Below the pieces are notes generated by a model, which was not told where the DNA came from, searched no databases, and saw nothing but the letters and a program-made list of their open reading frames with translations. From Bolinopsis microptera (taxonomy: Eukaryota; Ctenophora; Tentaculata; Lobata; Bolinopsidae): a stretch of DNA of 64,000 nucleotides. This document shows, one piece after another, positions 12,344 to 25,118 of the stretch. A program made the position numbers and the translations under genes. The DNA lies in NCBI RefSeq assembly GCF_026151205.1, contig NC_087074.1, positions 6,076,001 through 6,140,000 on the forward strand. The letters are read 5' to 3'. Within the stretch, counting starts at the first letter, position 1. Every line of letters starts with the position of its first letter.

Positions 12344-13842
12344 ATGGCGGCGGTTAGATTTCTACTAATCATATCCCTCTCCTGTCTTCACGTTTCACTT
12401 GCCCGACCCAAGACTGCTTTTAGGTTTAGGGTGGACAATTCGAAGATAAAATCTCTTGATGCCATGGAATTGCTTGAAGTAAGGCTCATTATTAGAAATA
12501 ATATCTATCTCTTTAGGTGCACTTTTCGTTATTTAATTGCAGACTAATTAATCAATGATCATGGTATGTTGAAACCTTCATACATCAGGAACTGAATCGA
12601 CAAATTGGATAATGGATATAACCAGTATTGATCTAGATATGATAAAATCTAGACCGTAAACTACGAAAAATAGATGTTTTTTAGAACAAACTCTTAACTC
12701 ACACCCTGCTCATCCACTATCCAGTTGCTTGGCGAAGGAGGTCTCAGCCCCGAATACATGAAGATCTACGACTCTGACGACTTTGACCCCGTTAAGAGAA
12801 ATGAAGGTCAGGCCTGTAAAAGCGTAGAGGTGATTGAGGATCTCTCCGACGATTACTTTCCAAGGTTTCGTATTTTTTATATAATTAACTGACATATTAA
12901 TTGATGAGCTAAACAATTCTTTAATTAAATTAATCTATCCCACTGCTTGGGTTTTGTGACCTATCTGAGAAGGGGATTGCTCATGTTATTGATCCCCTAG
13001 CGATTTGATAATTTAATAACAAATTGTTTGTTTTTAACCCCCTGAAAGTTTTGCTCCTTGATGTTCCTTGTTATAGATAGCATACCTAATTCACATAATT
13101 GTGGCAGGTATGTAAAGAATATTGTTTGTGTGGACACTGGATATACTTGCAAACCCTCGGACGGATCTTTCTCTTGCGTCAAGGTACATTCAGTCACAGT
13201 CACAGTCACAGTCACAGTCACAGTCACAGTCACAGTCACAGTCACAGTCACAGTCACAGTCACAGTCACAGTCACAGTCACAGTCACAGTCACAGTCACA
13301 GTCCAGTCACAGTCACAGTCACAGTCACAGTCACAGTCACAGTCACAGTCCGTCACAGTCACAGTCACAGTCACAGTCACAGTCACAGTCACAGTCACAG
13401 TCACAGTCACAGTCACAGTCACAGTCACAGTCACAGTCACAGTCACAGTCACAGTCACAGTCACAGTCACTTGCAGTCAGTTACAGTCATAGTTTTTATA
13501 ATAATAAATCATTAAGCTCGTAGATATCATTCGCTCATTAAATTTTTCTTACGTAAGACAATCTGTGCTGCTCACTCTGCCATAATTTTCGATGCTTTCA
13601 AACATTTAGTTCTCAATTTTAGGCATTATATCAATATATAAACGAGGATGCAAAATGTGAATTTTATTGTTTTACAGTTATATACCTCTATACCTTTTCA
13701 GACGACAATAGTGAAGCATGTTTTAAAACGCGAGGACCGCTATGTACTTGAGCACGTGGACGACAGTGGCAAAACGGAGTATTTCGACCTATGGAAGAGA
13801 CAGGAGATAGAAATTGGAGTTGGATGCGAATGCTCTAACTGA
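12344..13842 (+). CDS. Small secreted cystine-rich protein, IL-17-like candidate
   Basis: Four exons (12344-12478, 12725-12864, 13081-13183, 13702-13842) give 172 aa. Residues 1-20 are a clear signal peptide ending near SLARPK. The C-terminal half has six clustered cysteines. It begins [11 protein letters not shown], like the Tyr-Pro-Ser...Cys entry of IL-17 domains, and ends [12 protein letters not shown], like the IL-17 beta strand with its Val-Gly-Cys-x-Cys. IL-17 proteins are secreted dimeric cystine-knot cytokines. Other knot families (Spaetzle, NGF-like) remain possible, since total similarity is short. Intron 3 holds a long CAGTCA hexamer array. The gene structure is better supported than the family. 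Confidence 0.7.
13190..13470. repeat. Hexanucleotide (CAGTCA)n array in an intron
   Basis: Nearly perfect hexamer repeat with two small phase slips near 13302 and 13351. It begins about seven bases after the exon 3 donor of the IL-17-like gene. Long open frames here on both strands are repeat artefacts. Confidence 0.95.
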
Positions 13843-14984
13843 AAACTGGATTCGAGTGAACGGCGATGTACTTATATATTTAAACACTATTATATAAATA
13901 ACTACAGAACAGTGTCAAAATATAGTCATATTGAAGTTTATTTTTATAAAGACAACACTGAAAATAGCGAAACTATTTCATCGTTCTGTTTGCAAATATC
14001 TTTTATTGTTTTTCATTTCATTCGAAGAAAAAGCAAATGATTTATGATTGATTGTTGCTAATATATAAGGTTAATGATGCAGTATGTACATTGTACGACG
14101 TTGCTTGAATAGTTACTTTTGATTCATTATAGTTCAGATCAGTAAAGAGTGTCACGCTTTTCTTCAAAAACAAAAAACGTAAAATTAACATAAAATGGCC
14201 AAATGTCATTAAGTGCTGGAATCTTCACGAAAATGTGAATAATGAACGATTAAAATGCAGACAATAATTTTACGGGGCAGATTTAACTTCTGAATAACTA
14301 TTCTATATATAGATCTATCAAGATTGACGATGACACAGTCCACACGTTACGGATATTACTGTACTTGTTAATGGCTGTTCGTTTCTTTGTTGTTGCACGG
14401 ATAAAGAATATTATACGAGGGAGAAAGAAGTGACTTGTTTCCCTCATACATGTACAGACCTAAGCTCAATGATTGGTCACTCATGGCCAAAAATCCAGTC
14501 AAAACTGTGAACTTTTGGTCGAGGAAACAGCAGAAAAATCTTCAAAATAAAAATTTCCTTCCATGTGATAATTGTGAATTGTTCGTTAATCAAAGCATTC
14601 TTTGATTTAAAAAAAGCTGAAATTTGAACATGTCTTACCGGTAGTATTGACCCACTGATTGGTCACTGGTTAAACTTAAACATTCTGTCAAAACTGAAAA
14701 ATTTCGATCAAGGAACGGCAGAATCGCTTTTATTTTTATTCAAAAATCATCCAAAATGTTCTTCTATTGCGATAATTTCCTTACTGAGGTCCCCAGGTAA
14801 TAATTTCCATGCTCGTTTATCAAAGCTTTCTTTGATAATTTAGGTTGCAGTATACCTCAATTAGGTCTTTTGCCATCCACGCCACAGTACGTGCGCGTGG
14901 ACTCATTAATTGGCCTTGGTCATTCAAGAAAACTTGAATGGTTAGAGCAATATACAAATTATATTATGTGAGAGAAGCGAGCAA
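13843..14984. other. 3' region with a diverged tandem duplication
   Basis: Presumed 3' UTR and intergenic DNA. Two diverged segments (about 14455-14630 and 14640-14830) share the order GATTGGTCACT, GTCAAAACTG and ATCAAAGC.TTCTTTGAT, so they look like an old tandem duplication. No coding sequence is seen. Confidence 0.5.
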
Positions 14985-15535
14985 TTTGTAGCGTGATGCG
15001 TTAGCCGTTACTGTGCCGCGCCACGCACTCAATTATGCTTCTCGCTAGCAGCTAGATCGGCGAGATCGCGAATATACGCTACTTAGCTTCGCCGAGCTGC
15101 GAAGAATTGACATCGCAAATTAACGAGCAATATACTAACTGCAAGCTAGGTAAGTGCGGCATTTGCTTTTATGTCATCAATTTGCTTTATCTGCACTTAA
15201 CCTACAATACAGATATGGTTCACATAATTTGATCATTGTTAATGGTCTGGCCCGGCGCGCGCTACTTCGTAGCACTGGCCATCGGATTTTTGAGAAGAAA
15301 GCGGCGCGGCGCGCGCTACTTCGAAGAAATTTAGACGAGTAACATCCGTCAAAATTCACATAACCATAAGTCTTCGCGTTACATTAATTGACGATGTTAA
15401 TTCATCGCAGCTCGGCGAGGCACAGTAGCGCATTTCACCGATCTAACGAGAAGCATAATTGAGTGCGCGCGCGGCGCGGCACAGTAACGCATCGCGCTAC
15501 AATGCGTTACACTTGAACTACACGCGTGCATGACC
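14985..15535. mobile_element. GC-rich foldback element, copy 1
   Basis: An arm of about 130 bases (14985-15120) recurs inverted at about 15375-15520. Shared blocks include CTCAATTATGCTTCTCG, GATCGG and CTTCGCCGAGCTGCGA-like words. The centre holds two GGCGCGCGCTACTTCG copies. No transposase is present, so it is non-autonomous. The base composition is far more GC-rich than its surroundings. Confidence 0.75.
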
Positions 15536-15875
15536 AATATGACGCGCACACTCACGGCGTTAGTTCGGCGGGCGCATACCGTGCTACTGCAAGCGCGAGG
15601 GATTTAGTTAGAGCAACAAATATAATAATAGTTCCTATCGTTAAAAAGCATGCTGATTGATTTGCTTTTGCGTAAAAATCTTTTGGCGTAGCTGTAAACT
15701 TATATTTTTGGGTAGACTTAACTTTCCCAATTGCTCACTCTATACTATTATTATCAAACTTTACACAAATCCGAAGTAGTAATATATAACATCCTAAGGA
15801 TCTAATAAGTCTACGTGTAGAACTGAGAACTCTGAAATTAAACTTAAATATATTTAACCCACAAAAATTAAAGTA

Positions 15876-17074
15876 TCAAAAACTAAACAAGTTTCTCCAA
15901 TGGTTTCTGTTCGAGGCTATTAGTCGAAGTTCTGTCAAATCTGTCAAATTACATAAATTCATATTTCTTTTATTTAAATCACTCAAAATGGTTTTGAAAA
16001 TACTGATCCGATGTCTACCAATTCTCCCTCTCATATTCTCCATACTCTCAACAGTAAAACTCAATGCTAGTTGGGGTGGGGAGGTACAATCACTTTTAAG
16101 GATATGACCGAGCATTTTCCAGCGAAAATCTGTTAATGGAGTCATCCCACAACGAGCATAAAGGTCTCGGTTACTGATGATTCGGGGATAAGTGGAGTTC
16201 ATGATCCGCCTCAAATGTTTGTGCTGACACACATCCACTTTCTGAAGGATTTTCTCTGGAGCGGCCCAGCTATTGCAGTTGTACAGCAGTACTGGGGTAA
16301 CAAGGGCCTCGTATAACTTCACTTTGGTGTCCAGTGAAATTCGGGACTTTTCCAGCCAAACTTTGTTGTACTTTTCGAAAGCAACATTAGCTAGGATACA
16401 GCGGTGAAGTATGTCAGATTTGCTGCAAAGCCTGGATCCCAGTGACACACTCTTCCTCCATGGCTCTCTACCTCTGAATGGCTCTCCTTTCTCGTCGACA
16501 TCTGTTTTGTCTGCTATATAGAAACGGAAAAATTCAGTAGATCCCATTCAGCCAAAATCTCTCTCCAAATAGGCAGCATCTCACGCAAATTTTCTTCGTC
16601 TTCATCACCAAAATCTGCATCATCTGCATACTCCCATTTTATTGGCAAGAGAGAGTCTGGATCAAAAGGAGGGTTTGGACGCAGGTAGTGAAATGATAAC
16701 ACTACTCTTAGGTGGTACAGAGCGCCAGCAAAGTATTGAGTAAAAAATGCCCTTGAAGCTGCATCACCTTGGAAAGATCGGTTGGAGGTTTCAAACTCCA
16801 GAGAGATAGTTTCGTCAGTCTTAATTCTGAGCTTGGTTTTTTCTCCTTCACTACAGATATAAGCAGGTGTTGGGTCCATACTCCATACAATATTTGCACA
16901 ACTGTGACCTGCCTTGTACGCATTTTTCCAGGGTCCAGTATACTCAGCTATCTGTCTCCTGACCCTGTGAAGTGTTATAAGGGACAAGAGCTTCTTAGTA
17001 CCGTTGAGTAGACATAGGGGCCTGAGACTCTTAACTGGGCCTTTGGGTTTGCCAGGCTTTTGCAGTGGTGCCAA
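15876..17074 (-). pseudogene. Non-LTR retrotransposon RT fragment A
   Basis: Two overlapping minus-strand frames (17074-16514, then 16547-15876) read a reverse transcriptase with the catalytic box YADDADF, followed by the C-terminal region typical of LINE proteins (TKVKLYEALVTPVLLYNC, RWKMLGHILK). A frameshift lies near 16514-16547. The N-terminal fingers and any endonuclease are missing, so this copy is truncated and dead. The clade is not assigned; it is clearly a different family from the two LINEs that follow. Confidence 0.88.
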
Positions 17075-17616
17075 ATCAAGAAAACAACAAATTTTTCAAG
17101 AAAACAACAAATTTTTATTTAAATCAATTATAGCAACAATTTGAAAAACTTTAAAGCTCTTCTATTACCATGGAATATACTACGGGTATGGTGACTTGGG
17201 CTATTGAGTTGTTAAGTAGATTAAGATTAGTAAACCTGCACTTGCATTGTATATTTTATAAAAATTAGAAATTAGGCTTCACGGTAAAATGGAGAAGCAG
17301 GCTGATCTTGGAGAGAGCAGACCGTAAAGTTTACGCACCCACCAGGGCTACCTACCTACCCCAGTTGTTCTTTTTGGTTTATCAGCTTGTATTGTTATAT
17401 TTATGGACCCCAAGTCACCACACTAAGAAGGAGTATGTAAAAAAAAAAAAAATAATAATAATAATAAATTAAGTTAATACCATCATATCTGTTTAAAACA
17501 GTAAAAGTCAAGTTGAGGATTGACTTTCCTAGTTAATTTAAAGGTTCAAACGTTTGGGAATATAATAATGTTGGTATTTGTATCTGTTGCAGCAATAATA
17601 TCGAAATATCATTTGT
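17075..17616. other. Spacer between LINE fragments
   Basis: Contains a direct duplication of CAAGAAAACAACAAATTTTT at 17077-17116 and an A-rich tract grading into TAA repeats at 17438-17469, which may be the tail of a plus-strand retroposed sequence. No gene is seen. Confidence 0.5.
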
Positions 17617-19250
17617 CTAGAAAATGTTCGCCACTTCAATAGATATTGGGTCGGCAATTTGGTGAGTGAGTGATGAAATGGTTTGGTCTGTGATTGAGTG
17701 AGGGGCGATGTGAAAGTTGTGGTAAGTCCAGGTGTTATTATTGTTGATGGATTGAGATCCCAGGATGATACTTTTACAGCGTAATTTAACCAAAGATACA
17801 GAAGTAGTAAGGATTTCCCCATTCTCATTTATAATCCGTTTATGTATGCTATTCCACAATTTGGAGGCTATATAAAGAAAAGTGTTGGTTTTTCTTGGGA
17901 GGATTATGACATTGCTTGTATCACGTTTTGATGAGTCTATAGTACAATACAACGAGTATGGAGTGCGAAATTTCATAATTCGAAATATCTCAGATATACA
18001 GTGGTATTTGTACAAGTTTTGAACAGTAAGCAATTTTAGTCGATTAAAAATGGGCTTGGTGTGCTCTTTTTCGAAAAAAGCAGCTCCTAACCTCTGTTTA
18101 GTATAAGGTCTGGCTCGTGCACAAGTGGCATGTTTGTCAAGGTATGCATTTAGGTCTCCGAAAAGGATTCTTATACAACGTTTCTGAGTTATGAACAGCT
18201 TATCGTTTGGTTGGTCTTTGAGAGCTGAGCCCCAAACACTTATTCCGTAAGCAAGATGTGATTCCAATAATGCAGAGTATATTTTTTGGTAGTGTTCCCC
18301 TGGAACTGAATGTTTAATCCTGTTAAGTGCTCCTGTAGTGGATCTAATTTTTTTTCTTAGATATTCTATATGTGGGCCCCAGCTAAGTTTTTCATCAATT
18401 ACTACACCAAGAAATTTGGTGTTGCTAACCTTGACAATTTTGTGTCCATTTATAAATATTCCTTGTGATTTGTCATGTTCATTGGCATACGGCCTAACCC
18501 TGGCGCAGGTTTCATCAGATTCGTATGCAGGTAGAAAATGTATGTAGCAGCATTTAGACATATTTATATGTAAGAGATTACTTCTCATGAATTTGCATAC
18601 GAAATCAAGAACTTTATTGGCCTTCAAGTATGTTGCTTCTTTGGACGGTCCAGTGATAAATATATTTGTGTCATCAGCATAGAGCACAAATTTGCATTCA
18701 TCGCCTTTGTAACAGTTTATTATGTCGTTCATATATAATAAGAAAAGTAGAGGGCCTAGTATGGAACCTTGGGGAACTCCATATTTTACATTCATAGTCT
18801 CTGATGTAGTGTTGAGAAATGAAACATACTGTGATCTATCGGATAAATAGCTTTTTAGAAGTCCTAGAGCTAGACCTCTAACCCCATAATTTTCCAGTTT
18901 CCTCAGGAGAATGCCATGGTCAAGAGTATCAAAAGCTTTGCTTAGGTCAATAAAGATTCCTAGAACATGATTACCACTGGATGTTGATGTTGTGATTGAA
19001 TGAAATGATTTGTGGAGTGCATGTGAGGTTGAGTGGCCAAATATGTAAAAGATGGAACATGTTCATTACGCTCAAAAGATTGGTTAATGAGGGTAGCATA
19101 TTGTCTGTAGACATTTTCAAGGGGCATATTTTAGGAGTTCATTGGGAATCTGATCTGGGCTTACTGCCTTACCATTCTTCAACTTTGAGGCTGCATACTG
19201 TACTTCTTCATAGGTTATAGTAGTCTGAAGGGGTCTAGGAGGTCCTATGA
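17617..19250 (-). pseudogene. CR1/jockey-like LINE fragment B with internal deletion
   Basis: The long frame 18795-17617 carries the RT core (GVPQGSILGPLLF, YADDTNIF, KFLGVVIDEKLSWGPH) and a C-terminal region parallel to that of LINE C. The same frame extends upstream (FIDLSKAFDTLDH) to about 19020. Further upstream another frame reads the RT start (KLKNGKAVSPDQIP, VYRQYATLINQSFERNEH). The part normally between these blocks is missing, which indicates an internal deletion near 19020-19060. The element is 5' truncated near 19250. Confidence 0.88.
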
Positions 19251-19439
19251 AGGGTTGCAAAGGGGGTTCTGGACTGGCAAGAACCATGCCCTATACTAAA
19301 GCAAAGTAAAATAAAGTATTTAGTGCAAAATAAAAGGTGCAAAATAAAAGGTTAGGCCGGGTTAGCAGTTAGGGTTAAGGCGCGCGTTATTTTGAAATAG
19401 CTTTGCCTAGGCCTTCTAAAATAATTATTAAAGCAGGCA

Positions 19440-19765
19440 ATAATAATATAATATTTTAAAAAGAAAGCGGCGCGCTCTACTTTGTACTTCGAAGAAATTT
19501 AAACAAGTATCATCCGTCAAAGTTTCTACAGGGTGGCCCAAAAGTAACTGTATACACGTAACTCTTTAATAACTGACGTAATTCGTGTCAGAATTACGGT
19601 GCGCGTCTTCAATCTTGGTTGATTAATGTAAACTCACAATATTAATTGACGATTTCAATTCTTCGCAGCTCAGCGAGGCCCAGTAGCGCATCTCGCCGAT
19701 CTAACGAAGCATTATTGGATGCGTGGCGCAGCCCAGTATCGCATCGCGCTACAACCCACAACTTA
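19440..19765. mobile_element. GC-rich foldback element, partial copy 2
   Basis: Matches the centre and right arm of the element at 15.0-15.5 kb: GAAGAAATTTAAACAAGTATC, the AATTGACGA arm and the GCGCAGCCCAGTATCGCATCG end. The left arm is absent. The two copies flank the LINE A/B block. Confidence 0.65.
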
Positions 19766-21130
19766 GCATTACAATTCAATTAGTCTATCCATTGTGATTA
19801 GTGGTCTATCAGAGGCTAACGATCTTTAACAGAACAGATCGTCAGTCTTCAATTAAATGTTTCGCAGATTGGCAATTAATCGGTGTAGTTGGTGTTGTAC
19901 ACACTGCACTGATAATGATATCACATCAATGTAAATATAATGTGGATATATGCGAATATATATTCTAATAACGATCTTTGAAAACGGTTTTTAAAAGTTT
20001 TGCCCCTATGATGGAGTAGAGTTTTAGGTTTATAACCTACCAAGACGCGCACCGAGTTGGTCTCGTCCACGGTCTTGTTTGAAACAAATATTTTGAATAT
20101 TTGAAACAAATGTTTTACGAGTATCACCCATTAAGAGTAGATGACATGTATATTATATATTTGATTGTTGATATTTCATATAATAAATGATATTTATTGG
20201 TAACAATGGACAATTTCCCTCATAGGTGCAGATTTCGTTTTGAGGTGAACTTTTAAGTTCCCGAGAAATCTTCTTAAGTTTGCTTTTTTTTTCTTCTCGG
20301 GCACATTCGTAACCTACGGGCCAGGTAAACCTAAACTACATATTTACCGTTATGTACGTCGGTATCTGTTGAGGAGCCAAATCATCTGAAAAGCCCTAAA
20401 CCTATATTTTGCTCAGGCACGTAGCCAGGATTTTTCTTTTGGGGGGGGGGGGGGGGGGGGCTGTCGGCGAGCGAAGCTGCAAGCTGTGGCAGGGGTCTGG
20501 GGGCACAGACCCCATTAGCAGGGGCTAGGGGGCGCAGCCCCCGGAAAAATTTTGCGAAATAGGGTGTTTTAGGCTAAATTGAAAGTTTAATGAATTTACA
20601 AAAATGTATGGTTTAGCATAATCATTGCCTACAATCCTGACCTGAGTAATTTCCCCCTTTGAGACTTTATTTTGGGTTGAAAATTGAGTTTATCGAGAGG
20701 AAGTGAAAAATCTTTGGTTCAAATTTGGATTTGAAGCCATGTTTAATTTTTTCTGTTGAGGTCAATTTTTTGCGCAGAAAGCGCTCGATTTTAGGGGAAA
20801 AAATTTAAGTTTGCTTTTAATTTTTAAGGTCCTGTCGGCACCTGAAATGGACGAAATCTGCAGGGGTGATTTCCCTTACCTGTGTTGTGTATTATGCTCT
20901 GCTAATTGCAACACTTGATATAATTGAATGTATATAATATATTCAATATTGTTTGAATTCAGACCCTTTTTCTAAATTTCTTTGTACTCAGTTAAAACAA
21001 AAATTTCAGTTAAACAAAAATTTCAATTTTATGCCATTTATTACATATTAAACAAGTTTACAATAAATCAATTTGATATTTAACGGAATCCTAATTCAAT
21101 GTGCAGTATGGTTGTCACTCTTTAAATAGA
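19766..21130. other. Intergenic repeat-derived DNA with G20 tract
   Basis: A run of 20 G at 20441-20460 follows CACGTAGCCAGGATTTTTC and precedes a GC-rich palindromic stretch (GGGGCTAGGGGGCGCAGCCC) to about 20545. This has the style of a dispersed repeat. The rest is AT-rich and featureless. Confidence 0.6.
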
Positions 21131-21400
21131 TTAGATATAGGTTGACGGGGCAAAGGAGTGTTCGTGCTGTTCGCTATTGCTCACACCAAACGGCAACCTA
21201 GTAAATGTTTTGTATGAACACCGGTCTCCATCACGATACAAATTTAGGATTGTAGAATTTATTGTATAACTATTAGTGCAGTGAAGGTAGCGGTGTGGTG
21301 CATTAATAGAGTGACAGCCTACTGATTTAGAGTTGTTTTTAGGTGAGCATGATGGGTGTATTTTTGGAACTAATGGCAACTTTAAAATTGGTTCTTTTAA
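21131..21400 (-). other. Unassigned minus-strand open frame
   Basis: An open minus-strand frame of about 85 codons, ending at a TAG near 21131, has a mixed, protein-like composition with five cysteines (segments IHPSCSPKNNSKSVGC and RCSYKTFTRLPFGVS). No family is recognised. It lies 3' of LINE C and could be its degraded end, a terminal exon, or chance. Confidence 0.2.
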
Positions 21401-21709
21401 TCATTTATTAAATATCAGTTTAAAAATATATAAATCTGGAATCTGTTCACACTGTGAACCAGTCCTAAAAATTTCAAAAACCCTCCTAAATTAAATATTA
21501 AAAACGTCTCAGTAATGGAAATAGTCATACAATTAAGAAATTAACCAAATTCTTAATATCTACCTAAGAGAAACATACCTACCTACTAAGTCAATTTCTA
21601 CCTGTAATACACTAAATATTAGGTTAATTACATAGGTGGTGGAGTCAGCACACATTTACCAAAATCAAAATTTTTTAATAGGAGGAGCCTGTGGGCCGAG
21701 ATCACTGGA

Positions 21710-24700
21710 TTAAATTTGATGAAGGGGATTGTATTCAAATGACAGCTGCATTATGTCATAATCGCTTGTGGTCCATGCCGAATCATTATAAGCATGTTGC
21801 AGCTTTAGAAGTGCCTTTTTCAGGCGACTTTTAGCAAGGCTAATCTTGTAGGAGTAGTCAAAGAGCTTCAGTTTAGGTGAAATTGTGTTCCAAATTTTGG
21901 TGGATCTTGATATAAAGTCATTAGATGGGAGTTGTGAAATGATAGTGGTTTCCTTTCTAGAAGATGACTGATAATGCTGTTGCAGTGATACTGGGCACCT
22001 TAGTTTTAGTATTTTAAAAACTTCCATAAATGTGTGATATGTATATAAATTTTTGAAAGCCAGGATGTTTTGTTGCTTGAAAAGTGGTTTACAGTGCTCT
22101 AGTTGGAAGAATGTATGGTCAAGTGCCTGGCTGTCAAACTCTCATGTTCTTGCACATGTTAGGAACTTGTTTAGGTATGCCTCTTTATCACCAAAGAGGA
22201 CCCGTACGCAGTGCTTCTGAGACAGCCAGATACTTGCTGTCCTAAAGAGTGCTGCATCACCCCAAACTGAGATACAATATGTAAGGTGGGATTCAAATAG
22301 TGTGTGGTAGAGGTCTTTATGGAGTTCCTTTGGTACAGAGTCCCTAATTCTATTTAAGGTGGCAGAGGCATAGTTTAACTTTCGTTTAAGTGCTGTTATA
22401 TGAGGCCCCCAGGAAAGCTGTTCGTCAATAACAACTCCAAGAAACTTAGTTGCTTTGGTTTTTTTAATTGGAAAGCCATCAATATGGAGTTGAAGCGAAT
22501 CTGGCAATTCTACTGGTTTACTAGCCTTTGGTTTAAAATGCATATAACAGCACTTTGACATGTTGATGTGAAGTTTGTTAAGGATCATATACTTTTTTAT
22601 ACAGCTTAGCAATTTGTTGCCTTTCTCATAAGCTTCTTCTACAGTTTTTCCATCAATAAAAATGTTGGTGTCGTCAGCAAATAGTATGAAAGTTCCTAAA
22701 TCCGAGGAATTGGCAATATCATTTATGTATAGAAGAAAAAGGAGCGGTCCCAAAACAGAGCCTTGTGGAACTCCATACTTAATGATAAGGTTTTCGGATT
22801 TTTCATTAAGGACTTCTGTGTACTGTGTTCTATTTGATAAGTAGCTTTTAATAAGACAGTTTGCATTGCCTCTTATTCCATACCTATCTAGTTTTGTTAG
22901 GAGTGTACTATGGTCGATTGTATCAAATGCTTTACTCAAATCTATAAATATTCCTAGAACATGGTTTCGTTTTTTTATGCTCTCTTCAATAATCCTAACA
23001 GAGTAGTTAACAGCATGGCTAGTAGAATGGGACTTGCGGAAGCCAAATTGGTTTTCATCAAGAATATTTTGTGACAGAGCGAAACTGTAGATACGGCTGT
23101 ATATCACTTTTTCAAATATCTTACCAAATATAGGCAGTGTAGAGACAGGTCTGTAGTTTCCTACATCCTCTTGGTTTCCTTTCTTAAATATGGGAGTAAC
23201 TTTCCCAACTTTCAAAACATCAGGAAATACCCCGCTCATCATGAGTTTGTTGAAATGTTGGGCTAAAACAGGGCAGATTAAATGAGCTGACTTTTTGATT
23301 ATACGGATCGGGATATCACTAGATTTACCATTTTCCAACTTGGAAATTATTTCCATGAGCTCAGTATGTGAACAGTCAGATAGGAATATAGAGTTATTGT
23401 TGGATGGCAGGAGGTAGTCTTCAAATGTTGAAAATTCAGAAGCCTGTATAGGCAGGTCAGCTATTGATTCATTTAGAGTGGAGGCAATTGAGTTAAAGTA
23501 TTTGTTGAACTCGTTTGCAATAACCCTTCTATCTGTTATTTTTCTGTTGTCGATTATAAATGAGGGTTTAATAGTCTTTTTACACTTCCCTCTAAGTTCA
23601 TTAATGATCTGCCATGTCTTCTTACGGTCGTGCTTATTTTCTATGATTTGGTTGCAAGAGTAAGTATTTTTTGCAGAGTTAATTACAGATTTGAGGATCC
23701 TTCGGTATACCTTGAAGGTTTGTTCGAGAACATGGTCTCCATCAGGGTTTGCCTTAGTTTTAGACGTAATCCAGTTATCTTTTAATTCATGTTTTTTTTC
23801 AACGGCTGCTGAGATACTATCTGTTATCCAGGGGTTATTGATAGGATTCCGTTTAGTAGTTTTTGGCTTTACAAGTTTGCATGTTGCATCAAGTACATGA
23901 TCAAATAATTTAGTAAAATCCGAGAATTCATGAGAAGTGTGGAGCTTTGAGAGGTCAGTGTTCAGTAGGGTTAGGAATTTATTAAGGTTGGCATTACTGA
24001 AGTCGTAGTACTGGACATGTTTTTCACTTTTTGGACCAACCTCAAATTCGATGTCAGTGAATTCAAATGTTGGAGCATGGTCACCAATTCTATCTGTTAT
24101 ACAACCTGAGAGAACACAGTTACCAGGGTCATTCGTGAGGATGTTGTCAATACAAGATGGTTTGCAATTTGGTCTCTCATGTGTAGGTATCGAAATAACG
24201 GGAGCGAAACCATTTCTAAATAAGCATTCTTCAAAAAGAGTATAGTTGCCATGACCAGCGTCACCATTCACTTTAAGAAGGTCAACATTAAAGTCCCCCA
24301 TTATACGTACACCAGATTTAGGGAGGAGTTTACATATGTGATCAAATGACTTAAGGAAATTATGAATGTCACCATTAGGAGGGCGATAGATGACCCCTGA
24401 GATGAGTGTGAGCTTGCTGGATGATTGAGTGATCTTAACAAAGATTGATTCAATATCAGGCGTGCAGTAGCCAACATTTTCTATGACTTCTGCATTAAGG
24501 TGATTTGCTACATACAGGGCAACACCAGTCCCTTTCAGCTTGTTCTCCTGAGTGACCTGATAAAAACTGTTGTATTGCGGTATTCTGTATAGTTCTTTAA
24601 GGGGTTCATCTTTGTTTGTTTCAGCGATACCAATTACAGATAAATTTAGTTCAATCCGTTTGAGTTCAACATTAAGACAATCGAAGTTGGTTTTGTTACC

Positions 24701-25105
24701 ATCTAAGTTGACAAAGTAGGATGTGAATTTTGAGTGTGTGGATGAAAGATTACATGAGTTTTGAAGCTCCCTGACTACCCTATTAAGATCAGTTGTAGAG
24801 TAGCTCTGACATTGGTCTAGAACATTCGAAATTTTTTGAATAGTTTCGTCATCACATCCACCTTCATCATCGTAAAATTTATCACCACCATCACTAATCA
24901 TCCCAGAGAAGGGGTTGTAGCGTGGTATCACATTCAATGAACAAACCTTACATACCCATAGACCATCGGTGGGGCAGAAACCTGCTACTTTAAAACATTT
25001 AGTATGAATAGCTGTCCGACAGGCTTCACATTCCAGTAGGGGCTGCCCAATGTTGATGGGCCTTGAGCATGGCTCACAGACCTCCTTAATTAATTTCATG
25101 ATCAT
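21710..25105 (-). pseudogene. LINE C ORF2: PHD-like finger, EEP endonuclease, reverse transcriptase
   Basis: Chosen start ATG 25105 (MIMKLIKEVCEPC), though the frame is open to 25141 with a TTG. In order: a Cys-rich PHD-like module (CEPCSRP...CEACRT...CKVC), the endonuclease (GIAETNKDE, YRPPNG, MGDFNVD, GDHAPTF) and the RT (FKKGNQEDVGNYRPVST, FIDLSKAFDTID, GVPQGSVLGPLLF, FADDTNIF), then a C-terminal domain. The frame is interrupted once by TGA at 22142-22144 and continues in the same frame to the stop at 21710, giving about 1,130 residues of coding. This fits an Arg codon lost by C-to-T change. Confidence 0.88.
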
Positions 25106-25118
25106 AGTAATGTGTCGG

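Noticed and set aside
12997..13523. Several long frames on both strands through the CAGTCA array
   Set aside because: A hexamer repeat gives no stops in any frame; the array is inside an intron.
16769..17011. Plus-strand frame across LINE A
   Set aside because: Antisense shadow of the RT coding strand.
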